A DNA stretch of 64,000 bases from Doris montereyensis (GCA_037039925.1 JAXRKP010000043.1:370234-434233), one strand, 5' to 3'. Counted from the first letter of the stretch, positions 21,580 through 32,621 are shown. The notes: a model not told the origin generated them from the letters alone. Translations and numbers: made by a program.

Positions 21580-22110
21580 AATAATAGTTAAAAGAAAACA
21601 ATTAGACAAAGGTGACTAGAGGAGTGAAAGTTAAAAGAAAAAACAATTAGACAAAGGTGACTAGAGGAGTGAAAGTTAAAAGAAAAACAATTAGACAAAG
21701 GTGACTAGAGGAGTGAGAGTTAAAAGAAAAATAATTGGACAAAGGTGACTAGAGGAGTGAGAGTTAAAAAGAAAAATAATTGGACAAAGGTGACTAGAGG
21801 AGTGAGAGTTAAAAGAAAATAATTGGACAAAGGTGACTAGAGGAGTGAGAGTTAAAAGAAAACAATTAGACAAAGGTGACTAGAGGTGTGAGAAAAAAGA
21901 AAAACAATTAGACAAAGGCGACTACAGGAGTGAAAGTTAAAAGAAAAACAATTAGACAAAGGTAACTAGAGGAGTGAGAGTTAAAAGAAAACAATTAGAC
22001 AAAGGCGACTACAGGAGTGAAAGTTAAAAGAAAAAACAATTAGACAAAGGTAACTAGAGGAGTGAGAGTTAAAAAGAAAAATAATTGGACAAAGGCGACT
22101 AGACAACTCA
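21580..22110. repeat. 44-bp tandem array
   Basis: About 12 units of 'aaaagaaaaacaattagac' plus 'aaaggtgactagaggagtg' and 'agagtt'. Variants alternate between 'aattagac' and 'aattggac'. No parent element was recognised in the window. Confidence 0.93.
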
Positions 22111-22329
22111 CTGAAGAAGAGAAAGAGAGCAAACATAACGATAATATGACATTATGACGTTTCAGGCAAAAAGAACAAAACACAACAAAAAAATTGTTTT
22201 AATTTTAAAAAGGTTGCATCTCAAACTCTAACACAAATAGATAAAGAACTTTGTACAGTTGCCAACCTTTCCAGATGGAAACACAGACCCTAACCATGCA
22301 AACTACTTCCAACTTGCTTTTGTTTGTTT

Positions 22330-22470
22330 AACTAGAGTTAACCTCGTCCACCATTTGCGGTGATCCCAGGGTCAGTTAAGAGGAATCAGCAAGATGAAAA
22401 GATAAGTAAAAGAGTGAAAAAAAGTGTGACCTAACAGCAACGCCGGCCTACCGCCCCACTTCTAACTTGC
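22330..22470 (+). repeat. Dispersed repeat C
   Basis: Landmarks in order: 'gtccaccatttgcggtgatc', 'ggaatcagcaagatgaaa', 'agagtgaaaa', 'cagcaacgcc', 'ccgccccact'. The family recurs at 23265-23430, 24225-24300, 25715-26360 and 28800-28880 and is the source of the 15835-17035 array. No tRNA-like head is evident. Confidence 0.75.
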
Positions 22471-22671
22471 GGGACGGCCCCCTTACCATAACCCTAATAT
22501 TCCATAAAACATTGATAATTCAATTTCACTTAACATCCCCCCCCCTTTAATGTAAATAACAAAAAAGTCCAATCGATTGTTGTTCTTTATGGCTAAGAGT
22601 GGTGGACATTTTGTGAACTCGAATGGTGTATCCAAACTTTCATCAAAACATGTCAGAGTAACAGCCAGCTT

Positions 22672-22677
22672 AATAAC

Positions 22678-22712
<35 letters not shown>

Positions 22713-23110
22713 ATTCATCCACCGAAATACTCAATGGCGCTTTACAGTAAAATATCATTGAAATAATTACAGATTATATAAAATGCACAGCAACAAAAAA
22801 TAAATTATGTTAGTTACAATTTTAAAAACACTAAAAGTTTAAGCTCTCATAAAAAGTTTGGTTTTAACATCCTTTTTAAAAAGTTGAAACGAAGAGCTAA
22901 TTCTTGTTTTGAAAGAGATATTATTCCATAAAAGAAGGGCAGCATGACTGAATGACTTTTCAATGAAAGATGATCTTTTAGTTGGCATGGTGATCAAGAG
23001 GAATTTGATGATCTTAACACTCTATTGGGTTGGTAAAAACTGACCAGCTCTTGTAAATAAGATGGGCATTTCTTTCCTAAAACTACAGTTAACCCTCATA
23101 TCGTCAAAGC
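22672..23110. mobile_element. (TAA)n-linked dispersed element, copy 1
   Basis: A (TAA)n run (22675-22711) is followed by 'ctcaatggcgctttacag' and about 350 bp including 'ggttttaacatcctttttaaaaag' and 'ttattccataaaagaaggg'. Comparable parts occur at 30985-31330. The pairing of a TAA microsatellite with a GCGCTTTACA-type motif is a known kind of short interspersed invertebrate repeat. The class is not assigned. Confidence 0.5.
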
Positions 23111-23264
23111 ATATACAGATTTTTTACAAACTCAAAGCAAAAAACCAAACAAAAAAAGTATGAAGTACGTATCTACTTCCTGGTTGGCAGCCATGTAAAT
23201 AATGAACTTTGCCTCTTGACCTATCAGACCAAATCCAGGCATTGAACTTTTGACACCCGGTTTC

Positions 23265-23430
23265 TGTTTCATTAAAATTGCCCATGCATGTACACCATGT
23301 GAGGTGATCTCAGAGCGAATTAAATTAATCGGAGGAAACAGCAGGATGAAAGGAAGACGCGTGAAAGAGTGAAAGGAACGAAATAGGACCTACTGGCAAC
23401 GCCCGACAACCGCCCCACTTTTGGTACACG
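23265..23430 (+). repeat. Dispersed repeat C
   Basis: 'aggtgatctcagagcg', 'ggaggaaacagcaggatgaaa', 'gtgaaagagtgaaagg', 'aggacctactggcaacgccc', 'aaccgccccact'. This is the most complete copy in the window. Confidence 0.78.
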
Positions 23431-23454
23431 TGATATTTGATTTGATTTTGATTT

Positions 23455-24005
23455 ACCCACATCCACAACTAAGGTGATCTTGGGGTTTTTTGGTAGAATT
23501 TTTAATCTTGCCCGGTGATCTTGGGCGTTTTTGGTAGAATTTTTAATCTTGCCAGGTGATCTTGGGGTTTTTTGGTAGGATTTTTAATCTTGCCAGGTGA
23601 TCTTGGGGTTTTTTTGGTAGAATTTTTAATTTTGGCAGGTGATCTTGGAGGTTTTTTGGTAGGATTTTTAATCTTGCCAAGTGATCTTGGGTTTTTTTGG
23701 TAGAATTTTTAATTTTGCAGGTGATCTTGGGGGTTTTTTGGTAGGATTTTTAATTTTGCCTGGAGTGCCAGGTAAACAGCCAAGGGATCTTTTAATGTGC
23801 ACAGAGTTTTGTGATCTGCACACCGGACCTCCTGTTCCTCATCCGTCTCCGATGGGATTAGGTGTCGATCCACCTACCTGGACCAGGGAGGTAGATTTTG
23901 CTCAAATAAACTTTAAGAAAATGTTTCAACCGTTGGCGGGGCTCGAATCCACTACCTTTTGGTTGAGAGGCCGACACTCTGCCTCTGGACTAGCGAGGTC
24001 GCCTG
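23455..24005 (-). mobile_element. SINE-A with expanded tail, second independent case
   Basis: The tail 'cccacatccacaactaagg' expands into an array (23480-23760). The core follows ('agggatcttttaatgtgcac', 'catccgtctccgatggg', 'gtgtcgatccacctacc') and then the reverse-strand tRNA-like head at 23930-24005 with B box 'gattcgagcccc'. The amplified window differs from that at 6335-7185. Confidence 0.85.
23480..23760. repeat. 41-43-bp array in the SINE-A tail
   Basis: About seven units of 'ggtgatcttggggtttttt' plus 'ggtagaatttttaatcttgcca'. This is the segment adjacent to the one amplified at 6335-7185. Confidence 0.92.
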
Positions 24006-24037
24006 CACACATAATAACAATGTTCTTAACACCTGAT

Positions 24038-24112
24038 CCAAACAACTGCTCTGGTTGATGGGAAACGTCCTGATCCAAACGACTGTTTCGGTTGATGGGA
24101 AACGTATACAAA
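24038..24112. repeat. Tandem duplication, about 37 bp, two copies
   Basis: 'tgatccaaacaactgctctgg' plus 'ttgatgggaaacgt' is followed at once by 'tgatccaaacgactgtttcgg' plus 'ttgatgggaaacgt'. Confidence 0.85.
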
Positions 24113-24224
24113 AATGGTACAAGTTTCCACATGTCGGCAAGCTCTGCCATCAAGACTGTTTTATTGATGATATTAGTACAATTTGCACGGTGTGTACCAC
24201 ACCACAAGATTTGTTTGTTTGATT

Positions 24225-24300
24225 GAAATTCGCCCGTCCACCATATGCGTCCAATTAAGAAGAAACAGCAGGATGAAAGATGCGTGAAATAAAATAAGAA
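24225..24300 (+). repeat. Dispersed repeat C fragment
   Basis: 'gtccaccatatgcg', 'aagaagaaacagcaggatg', 'aaagatgcgtgaaa'. Confidence 0.65.
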
Positions 24301-24384
24301 AGCTTTATTGTGTCTTATCTTAAATCATATATTATTATTACGTTGCTCTGATATTCTTGTTTATTTTAAATGGTTAAAATATTT

Positions 24385-24655
24385 CAGCAAAAAAAAAAAA
24401 AGAGGAGAGAAAAATAAAAGAGACAGAAAGAGGAAAAACAAGAAAAGAAGGAATGAAGAAAGGCAGAATGAAAAAAGAAACGAAAAAAAAGAATACAAGA
24501 CAGAAAAAAAGAAATTTAAAAAAACTAAAGAGAGAAAGAGAAAAGGAAAAAGAGAAAGAAAGAGGAGAAGAAAGGTAAATAGAAAAAGATAGAAAAACAA
24601 AAGAAAAAGAACTAAAGAGAGAAAGAAAGAGAAAAAGACTTAAATAAATAAATAA
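24385..24655. repeat. Purine tract (GAAA/GAAAAA-rich)
   Basis: About 270 bases of almost pure A and G on the plus strand. The Lys/Arg/Glu frames here are compositional artefacts. Confidence 0.9.
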
Positions 24656-24839
24656 GATTTTGTTAAAAATCAAATAGTAATGGCAACATCCGCCATAAGG
24701 AGTTAATCAAAACAGGTAACAGCTTTACAGACAGTAGTAAAAAGCTTTGTAAAAAGTTTGAGGTAGTTAAGTAAATATATGCAAAGCATTAGTAACTGTC
24801 CTTGGCTATCAATTTATCAACTCAAAATCAACAACAAAA

Positions 24840-24945
24840 AACTTGAAAAAAATGTTTCACCACACGTCAAGGCTTGAATCCAAAACATTTTGGTTGAGAG
24901 GCTGACACCTTGCTTCAGTTCTGCACTAGTGAGTCCCCCTCCCTC
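24840..24945 (-). mobile_element. SINE-A head fragment
   Basis: 'gtcaaggcttgaatcc', 'acattttggttgagaggctga' and 'caccttgcttcag' match the tRNA-like head of SINE-A. The body is absent. Confidence 0.6.
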
Positions 24946-25013
24946 TCTCCCCCAAGTCCTGAACCAAACTTTTAAATTTCTTGTTTTCCAACCCATGATG
25001 CTGTTGTCACTTC

Positions 25014-25215
25014 GAATTCAGCTAAATCTGGACTGAAATTTCCATACTTCGAATTCAGCTAGATCTAGACTGAAATTTCCACATTTCGAATTCAGCTAGA
25101 TCTAGATCTAGATTGAAATTTCCACATTTCGAATTCAAAAAAGAAAACAACATTTCGAATTCAGCCCCAAGAATTTATATCTAGATCTAGACTGAAATTT
25201 CCCGATAAAAAAAAC
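25014..25215. repeat. 37-45-bp array containing GATCTA palindromes
   Basis: Four to five units of 'cgaattcagctagatctag' plus 'actgaaatttccacattt'. The number of AGATCT repeats varies by unit. Similar GATCTA clusters appear singly at 34450-34870, 56460-56530 and 58250-58350. Confidence 0.85.
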
Positions 25216-25331
25216 CAACAAAAAAGACAGCCCCAAGAATTGAATAATTAAAGCTGCGATTAAAAACTCCAGACCAAAAAGTTTAATTTAAAACGTAAAT
25301 AACCCAGAGCTACGAGGAAGATAAAAATAAA

Positions 25332-25359
25332 AGGGGCGGGGGGCGGGGGGGGGGGGGGT
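25332..25359 (+). repeat. G-rich tract
   Basis: A 25-base run broken only by two C residues, ending in at least 14 consecutive G, inside an intron. Quadruplex-capable if real. It is on the template strand of the host gene. Confidence 0.85.
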
Positions 25360-25714
25360 TAAAAAAGAAAAAAAGAATAAAGAAAGAAATAAGAGCAAGA
25401 CTTGCCAATGAACATCTCAATGCTTAAGGCGAAGCTAAGCCACAAAGCGTATTGTAAAAGTATTGAAGCAAAATGTATTCAATATCATATCTGATCACCG
25501 TCAATCTTAATATTACTGGAAAGGCTAGGCATGTATAAAGCAATCGATTCATGGATAATAGTACGGGAAAGAAAACAGTGTAGAGCAATCCACTGGCCTA
25601 GACTCTGTCTTCACTAGAAAAACACCACACAAAAAAACTAAAATTAAAGGTACAAATAGCAGCCGACAGGGACTAGAAAAATCTACTCGTCTTCGCTAGA
25701 ATCGATTCGTGGAA

Positions 25715-26360
25715 ATTTATCCAGTCCACCGAAAGCGGTGATCTCGGGGTGAATTTAAATAAAAGAGGAAATTGCAGGATGAAAGATTATTGATTGAAAG
25801 AAGGAAGGGAAAGCAGAATGACCTACCACTAGCACCTCTGCCAACCGTTCTTTAGAAGAAAAAACCTAACAAAACTGCAAAATGTGGAGGTTAATGTTTT
25901 TCAAGGGCTTCTAGAAGCGTAGAAGCTCAAAAACAACCAACGCTATAAAATATCGGTTTGTAATTTGTAAGGAAAGACTTCCGCTCAGGGAACCTGAGCT
26001 CCGACTTCAACCCCAAGCGCAAAAAAAAAAAAAAAAAAAAGATAATAATCATCTCCTGATTGTTTTGAGTTTTACCCTGTCCACCATATGCGGAGAATTC
26101 AAGAGCGAATGCACAAATAAAGGAAAGATACCGGCAAGATGTTTGTTTCACTGAAAATTTGGCCCGTTGCTCCATCTATCAGGTGCGGTGATCTCAGGGT
26201 GAATTGGGAGGGAATAGCAAAAAGTAAGATTAAATTAAATCATACTGTGAAAGGAAAGGAAAGAAGTAGGACCTACCAGCAACTCCCACCAAGATGAAAG
26301 ATGCATGAAAGAGTAAAAAGAAAGCAGTAGGACTACCAGTAGCACCTGCAAATCGTCAAG
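25715..26360 (+). repeat. Cluster of repeat C copies
   Basis: Three starts of the family occur at about 25720 ('gtccaccgaaagcggtgatc'), 26080 ('gtccaccatatgcgg') and 26180 ('ggtgcggtgatctcaggg'), and a fourth partial tail lies at 26290-26355 ('caagatgaaagatgcatg'). Only the first and third keep the 'aggacctacc'-type end. Confidence 0.7.
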
Positions 26361-27425
26361 TTAAAATCGTAAAAGAACAGCTAAATAATTGAACAAGAGG
26401 AAGACAGCGTGGATAATTATATGACAGCATTTATTAGTATGGAATTAATCGGGGCTGTTATTGGTGCAAACAGAAAAAGCATTGCAGCAATACGACCACG
26501 TTAAAAGAATTTTTTTTATAATAAGAATTAATATCAAATTCCTGTTAGCGTAGAAATGAGGGTAGTCAAGTTACCAGCGAGATGTATTAGTTCTTTTTTA
26601 AAAAGCAATCCACAAAGTTATGCCTCTTGTTAATAATATACTTTCCCACCAGGAGTTATATTGAAAACATGTACAAGCCACAAAAGATCGCCTAGGGCTA
26701 ATGGGAGTGCAATTTGCAAAGAATACCGAAACACAAACACACATACACAAAAACACGAACGTGACACATAGCAAGATGAGAAGACTGTCACAATAGCCAG
26801 CCAATAAAAGTGAAGATGACGAACACGTTTAAAGACGATACTATCATCATCATCATCACATCATCACTGTCATAGTAACAACGACGACAAGAAAGAGCGA
26901 TGATAATAATGGTGGTGATGATGATGATGTGAATAATAAAAAGGATACAATAAAGAGTAAAAACAACATAATGAAAGAAACTACTTTTACAATAAAACCA
27001 GTATTTAAAAGTTATATTTTAAGAAATTATGGAAAAAAGAAAAAAAAGAAAAAGGAAAAGAGTCAAAATAAAAAAATTAAATTTGTTAAAAAAGAAGTCC
27101 ACACAGAACAAAAACAACAAAAAACAATCCCAAACACAAACATCGAAACGAGTATTCTTAAAAACAAACAAGGCAAAAGAAGGAAAATACTTGGCCAATA
27201 CCTATTCACTGCATTGGGTGAAAAGGCTATGGGGCTGTTGAAGAGAAGAATACAATGCAGACACATTAGGCAAAATAGGTTTTTAGACACCCCTTCGTGT
27301 CCGACAATGCCTGTGGATATAGAATTGAGTCGCACTCTTTTGTACTGGCAAGTAAAAATAGGCTTATGATTATCTACACCAAAAACTAATCTTCACTGTT
27401 TAAAAAACAAACAAAAAAAGGAAAC
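26360..27425. other. Unassigned intron sequence
   Basis: AT-rich, with short (ATC)n and (GAT)n tracts at 26840-26935. A 146-codon Lys-rich frame at 26929-27369 has no recognisable domain and starts in an A-rich tract. Not called as a gene. Confidence 0.45.
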
Positions 27426-27530
27426 ATAACGTTCCGCCAATGCCATTACAGCTCATAGAGCCATAGCATATTACATCGGCTTCTTATAACGTGACACAGG
27501 AACAAGTGATAGTATGGCGCATCCTGAACA
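27425..27530 (-). mobile_element. SINE-B 3' fragment
   Basis: 'atgccattacagctcatagagc' and 'gtgacacaggaacaagtgat' match the SINE-B 3' end seen at 5880-5960. It is cut off by the hAT-like MITE at 27542. Confidence 0.55.
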
Positions 27531-27533
27531 GAG

Positions 27534-27801
27534 GACACCAGCAATGCTCCCTCTAGTATATTTATATTCTGTGTGCACACAATTTCTGGTGTTGTGCAAA
27601 GTTTGAAGAAAGTAAAAAGAAAAAATATCCCTATTGCTTGCAGAAAAATATACCAGATTTTTTTCTTCTGTGCGTGCTGTTGTTTTCTCATTGGTGTGCA
27701 CAGACATATTTTCTAAACTGTGAGTGTGAGCACTTCTTTTTTTCCCCTGGTATGCGCGTGCGCACACGCTGTACAGTTTTAGAGGGATCATTGGACGCCT
27801 G
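27534..27801. mobile_element. hAT-like MITE, copy 2, with 8-bp target duplication
   Basis: The element spans 27542-27793 (252 bp) with termini CAATGCTCCCTCTA and TAGAGGGATCATTG. Flanking octamers gacaccag (27534-27541) and gacgcctg (27794-27801) agree at six of eight positions, fitting the 8-bp target duplications of hAT transposons. The interior matches 12059-12262. No transposase is present. Confidence 0.75.
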
Positions 27802-28114
27802 GTCTCTCACAAATGTTTCTCCACAGCCGACGCTGGTACCCAGTAGACCGGGGCAAGACTCGCTTTATATTACTCATTGACAGTAGCCTACCATCTTCTC
27901 TGGTCTTGCGTTATTCGTGTAATCGCTTTGACAACTACCACAAGACCACCTCATGTATTCACGGGAACGAATATGAACACTCTGAGCCTTGGCCATCACG
28001 CATTCATGGCTAAGGAGGATGTAGAGTGGAGTGACGGTCAAGAGACAACAACTTTTTTTATGCACTTCTACACATCCGTTGAAACAAAACAAAAAATGTC
28101 CCCGTCTCGGATAC
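27802..28114. other. Unassigned intron sequence
   Basis: Slightly GC-richer unique sequence. Several short frames overlap on both strands without family features. A small exon cannot be excluded, but none fits the ATP13A reading. Confidence 0.4.
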
Positions 28115-28336
28115 ACTAAAAAGAGTAGAGTCCTGATTCTTTTGGGCATACGGCATAACGGGGTAGTTTGCCATTGCTGTCCACACCACCTTTACTTTCA
28201 TTGAGTCTGAATAGATCTAGCTACCCATTTCGCTGCTGGGTCGACATGAGGGCCAGAAAAATTTGCCCAGACTGGGAATCAAACTCAGACATCCTCTGTG
28301 GCGGTCATACGCTCTACCGACTGAGCTACCGGCGCT
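28115..28336 (-). mobile_element. SINE-D with tRNA-like head
   Basis: On the minus strand the head has an A box 'gtagctcagtcggtagagcg' and B box 'gagtttgattccc', followed by a body ('gtcgacccagcagcgaaatgg') and tail ('aatcaggactctac'). The head is well preserved but continues into SINE body without a tRNA acceptor stem. A tail fragment occurs at 13545-13700. Confidence 0.75.
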
Positions 28337-28799
28337 CTTTCTCAATCATGAAATATGTTATATACATCAACAGTTTTTTTTAACCTTGTTGGGGGTACTG
28401 AACCCCCGCAAGTTTACCATTATGGAGCATTCACCAAATCCTTCGTAATTGGAAAAATAACGGACACACACACCTGTCTCAACCTCCGCCGAACCCCTGA
28501 GACTGACTCACCTCGGACCATTGGGGTACGGTCAAACCCATCGAATAACTTAGCATTCTGGGATTTTTGGCTTTGCTCTCTTCTTCACACCAAAGAGGCA
28601 AAAATAAATACATGCACATTCAAAATTTTTAAAAACATTGATAACATACAAGAACACTGATAGAAGGTGTTGAACATACACTGAAAGAAAATAAAATCCA
28701 ACAGAAATCAAGCTGAGAGGAGAAAAAATCCTTGCCTTCACTGCATAATTCATAAGGTGTTGTTAGGGATCCTGCTGGATTTGTTTCAGTGAAATATAT
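28337..28799. other. Unassigned intron sequence
   Basis: AT-rich unique sequence with no repeat family, exon or RNA signal that I can support. Confidence 0.45.
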
Positions 28800-28880
28800 T
28801 GTGTCCACCATAGGTGGTCATCTCAACGTGTAGTACAATAAGAGCAAAATGAAAGACACGTGAAAGAGTAGAAAATAAGA
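28800..28880 (+). repeat. Dispersed repeat C fragment
   Basis: 'gtgtccaccataggtggtc', 'agcaaaatgaaagacac', 'gtgaaagagtag'. Confidence 0.6.
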
Positions 28881-29010
28881 AGTGAAGATAATAAGATTTC
28901 TAGATCCAAGCTTTCAAAATCCCACATTAAGACAAACTTCAAAAACCAACTGTAAAAGCTTAACATAAAAACACACCGTTGATTGATATTGAACAAGGGG
29001 AAAGACTTAC

Positions 29011-29068
29011 CGTCAACAGGGTCTGTCAGAATTTGAACTCTTATCACTCTCTTGACTCCATAGCGAGT
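29011..29068 (-). CDS. ATP13A: ATP13A exon: short linker after the N-terminal hydrophobic segment
   Basis: A 58-base minus-strand segment between acceptor 'ctattttag' and donor GTAAGT. It reads TRYGVKRVIRVQILTDPVD plus one base. It sits where P5B ATPases have a variable cytosolic stretch after VLL-type residues, so support comes from splice signals and phase-0 continuity with the 32622-32787 exon more than from motif similarity. The one-base phase mismatch to the next exon is unresolved. Alternative frames contain stops. Confidence 0.6.
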
Positions 29069-29199
29069 CTAAAATAGAAATTTCAAAAAAGATAGAGAAG
29101 ACCAGCTGTAATGTTCAACTCAACTCAAAGCAATTAAAAAACATGGAATTTTCACCAAATTGTCAGAATGCCACAAATACCACACATTTAGATTCTGTT

Positions 29200-30430
29200 G
29201 GTATTCATTCCACAGTTTCTAGAGCTGTATGGGGTTGTGGGACTGATTCTACAGTTGCTAGGGCTGTGTGGGGTTGTGGGATTGATTCCACAGTTGCTAG
29301 GGCTGTGTGGGGTTGTAGTACTAGTACAGTTGCTAGGCTGTGTGGGGTTGTAGTACTGATTCCACAGTTGCTAGGGCTGTGTGGGGTTGTAGTACTAGTA
29401 CTGATTCCACAGTTGCTAGGGATGTGTGGGGTTGTAGTACTAGTACTGATTCCACAGTTGCTAGGCTGTGTGGGGTTGTAGTACTAGTACTGATTCCCAC
29501 AGTTGCTAGGGCTGTGTGGGGTTGTGGGGATTGATTCCACAGTTGTTAGGGATGTGTGGGGTTGTGGGATTGATTCCACAGTTGCTAGGCTGTGTGGGGG
29601 TTGTGGGATTGATTTCCACAGTTGCTAGGGATGTGTGGGGTTGTGGGATTGATTCCACAGTTGCTAGGGCTGTGTGGGGTTGTGGGATTGATTCCACAGT
29701 TGTTAGGGATTGTGGGATTGATTCCACAGTTGCTAGGGCTGTGTGGGGTTGTAGTACTAGTACTGATTCCACAGTTGCTAGGGCTGTGGGGTTGTGGGAC
29801 TGATTCCACAGTTGCTAGGGATGTGTGGGGTTGAGGTTGTGGGACTGATTCCACAGTTGCTAGGGATGTGTGGGGTTGTGGGATTGATTCCACAGTTGCT
29901 AGGATGTGGGGTTGTGGGAGGCTAGGGATGTGTGGGGTTGTGGGATTGATTCCACAGTTGGGCTTGTGGTATTAATTTAACAGTTGCTAGGGAGTGTGGT
30001 TGGACTGATTCCACAGTTGCTAGGGAGTGGGGGTGTATTATTGGGGTTGAAGTATTGATTCCACAGTTGCTAGGGGGTGTGATTCCACAGTTGGTTGTAG
30101 TACTGATTCCACAGTTGCTAGGGATATGTGGGGTTGTGGGACTGATTCCACAGTTGCTAGGGATGTGTGGGGTTGTGGGACTGATTCCACAGTTGCTAGG
30201 GATGTGTGGGGTTGTAGTATTGATTCCACAGTTGCTAGGGATGTGTGGGGTTGTATTGATTTCACAGTTGCTAGGGATGTGTGGGGTTGTATTGATTTCA
30301 CAGTTGCTAGGGATGTGTGGGGTTGTATTGATTTCACAGTTGCTGGGATTGCTTGCTAGGATGTGGGGGTTGTATTGATTCCACAGTTGCTAGGCTGTAG
30401 GATTGATGTCACAGTTACTAGGGATGTGGG
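29200..30430. repeat. 39-bp satellite
   Basis: About 28 units of 'attccacagttgctagggc' plus 'tgtgtggggttgtgggactg'. Variants insert 'tagtactag' blocks. The 39-bp period gives 13-residue repeat frames on both strands, which are artefacts. A lone partial unit appears at 31141-31170. The stretch 30430-30985 is unassigned. Confidence 0.95.
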
Positions 30431-30984
30431 ATTGATTTAATAGTTGTTAGGGCTGTGTTGGGTTGTCGGAATGATTCAAGTCACTAGGGATGTGCGGAGT
30501 TGTGTGAATGATTCCACAGCGTCTGGGGTTGTCACTCAGCTGTTAATCCATTGCACTCATGCAAGGAGTGTGCGGTATTGTGGGAGTAACTCTGCCCACA
30601 CCTAAATATATAATATACAAATATAACAATATAAGACATGATATTACTGTAAATTTGTATTACTTAATTCGACCATCAAAATGGCAAACCGTGTAAGTCT
30701 AAAATTAGTTACACCTTTGTTTCCCCATTTTAAACAGTCAGAAACCCCTAAACTTCATCTAATTAGGATTGTGTACTGGCACAAGAACTGATAGAACCCA
30801 TATGAGCAATCCGTGTATCCCTATTGGGTCTAGCTTTTTTTACATTTCCACATTGTTTGTGAAAATAGATTAAAACGTGCATCACCATTTTCTTTGATTT
30901 TCTCAAAACATTCAAAATTGGTCTTACATGGTTTGCGACCTTCGTCATAGATTTGCAGTTTTTAATGGTACAAGGTTTACATTT

Positions 30985-31330
30985 AATAATAATAATAAGT
31001 CTTTATATAGCACTAACTACCACCAACAAGTGCTCAGAAGCATTTTTCAAAGATGGATCAAAAAGATTAAGCTTTGTGAGAACATTTAAATTATACGATT
31101 AAATCATTACAAACATACATCACCATATCCTAAAAGTAATTCGTGTGGGGTTGTGGTATTGAGTCTACATAACATCATAGATTTATCATATATATAAACG
31201 TTTTAAAATTATACAACAGTGCATAAACGCAGTTTTTAGACTTCTTTGGAATGATTTAAAAGTTGAGCTTGATCTGATTTAAAACTGAGGCTCTTCCATA
31301 AGACAGGAACTACCACAATCAAGGATTCAT
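30985..31330. mobile_element. (TAA)n-linked dispersed element, copy 2
   Basis: 'aataataataataag', 'tctttatatagcac', 'accaccaacaagtgctcagaagc' and a tail with 'gagcttgat' and 'ctcttccataag'. It resembles the copy at 22672-23110. A partial unit of the 39-bp satellite interrupts it at about 31141. Confidence 0.5.
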
Positions 31331-31384
31331 TATGAAAGGTAACGATTTACAGGTAACAGACGTTAAAAGGAATCAGAAGATCTC

Positions 31385-31510
31385 GGTGATCTGACAGGTT
31401 TGTACATTTCTAATTTAACTCGAAAAAAACTCGCAGGTGGGACTCCAAGCCAGTACTTTTTGGTTGGTTGGCAGACACATTGCCTCTGGACTACCGGGGC
31501 CCCTCTTAGA
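31385..31510 (-). mobile_element. SINE-A head fragment, degenerate
   Basis: 'ggtgggactccaagcc', 'ttttggttggttggcagaca' and 'cattgcctctggactacc' follow the SINE-A tRNA-like head on the reverse strand. Confidence 0.55.
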
Positions 31511-31529
31511 GACGTTTTTTTGAACACAC

Positions 31530-31890
31530 GGTGGCCTCTGCTTAGAGACGGCAAGAGACTTTTTGTTTTGAAAGTTATCTATTACTTTCCTTCTCTATGT
31601 AAAAAGTACAGTGGCCTCTGCTTAGAGACAAGAGACTTTTTTGTTTTGAAGAGAAAAAAAATACAGTGGCCTCTTTTTTTTTGTTTTTGAAAGTTATCTA
31701 TTACTTTCCTTCTCTATGTAAGGTACAGTGGCCTCTGCTTAGAGACGGCAAGAGACTATTTTTGTTTTGAAAGTTATCTATTACTTTCCTTCTCTATGTA
31801 AGGTACAGTGGCCTTTGCTTAGAGACGGCAAGAGACTATTTTTTGTTTTGAAAGTTATCTATTACTTTCCTTCTCTTTGTACGGTACAGT
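31530..31890. repeat. About 80-bp tandem array
   Basis: Four to five units of 'acagtggcctctgcttagag', 'acggcaagagacta', 'ttttgttttgaaagttatc', 'tattactttccttctc'. The unit start ACAGTGGCCTCTGCTTAGAGAC resembles pogo-like transposon termini, so an amplified terminus is possible. From 31900 to 32335 nothing further is recognised. Confidence 0.88.
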
Positions 31891-32334
31891 GGTCTCTGTC
31901 GAAGAGACACACTCACGGGACACAAAAAAGCAGCCTCTTAGGCGACAAAAATAGAGCAATCATTACGTAAAACCAATTTGTCAGATTCGTAAGCCTCGTT
32001 CATCTTGTGGTGTCTGGTGTCAACATCAATAAGCTTGGGACTGGCTCTGAAGGACCTAGCATTCATAGGTTTTAGGCCAACAACAGGATGTACAAGTTCC
32101 AGATAGACAGAAACGTAGCACTGCCGATCTGAATTAAAATTTTTTTGTCTTATAATGCCATTGGGCTTAGCAAACCATTTGGCCTTCTGACAAAGTAAAA
32201 CCCGCCCTGTTAGCCCAATGACTGAAGTTCTTCCTAAGCAGCTTCTCAGACATGATAAAATTAAAGAGTAAAAAAACCTGTTACACGCAAATAGAAGCCT
32301 CTCAGGTGCAAACTACTGTACTACTCGATGAGAA

Positions 32335-32410
32335 AAAAGACAAAACGTGAGGCAAGGGCGTGTCGAACGTGAAGGGATAATGATATCAAACAATATTATA
32401 AGCCCCCAAG
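32335..32410 (-). mobile_element. SINE-E tail fragment
   Basis: 'gtgaggcaagggcgtgtc' and 'aatattataagccccca' match the reverse-strand tail of the SINE-E copy at 50855-51090. It abuts a plus-strand copy head to tail. Confidence 0.55.
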
Positions 32411-32605
32411 GAGAGTGTAGTTGGCCTGGTTGGCCGTGCGCTGTCGCAAGGCGATGGGTGCCGCCACTGAGGTCACAAATTCAATCCCCATGGTGGCCAA
32501 AACTTTTTTCTGTCTATTCCTTGCATTTGTCTCCTCTTTATTCCCATGGGACTTTAACATTATTTAATGTCCTTATCCTTCACTTCGTGAGAGAAGAAGT
32601 AAAAA
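32410..32605 (+). mobile_element. SINE-E, plus orientation
   Basis: 'gagtgtagttggcctgg' (A-box region), 'ggcgatgggtgccg', B box 'aaattcaatcccc', 'atggtggcc', 'ttctgtctattccttgc'. The same order occurs on the minus strand at 50855-51090. It ends 17 bp before the 32622-32787 exon. Confidence 0.7.
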
Positions 32606-32621
32606 GCCTCTGTCTGCATAC

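Noticed and set aside
24308..24673. Lys/Arg/Glu-rich and Phe/Leu/Ser-rich frames
   Set aside because: They are compositional artefacts of a pure purine tract.
26929..27369. 146-codon Lys-rich ORF
   Set aside because: The N-terminal half is A-rich low complexity and no domain or splice context supports it.
28265..28336. A tRNA gene on the minus strand
   Set aside because: A and B boxes are good, but no closing acceptor stem is evident and the sequence continues as a SINE body also found at 13545-13700.
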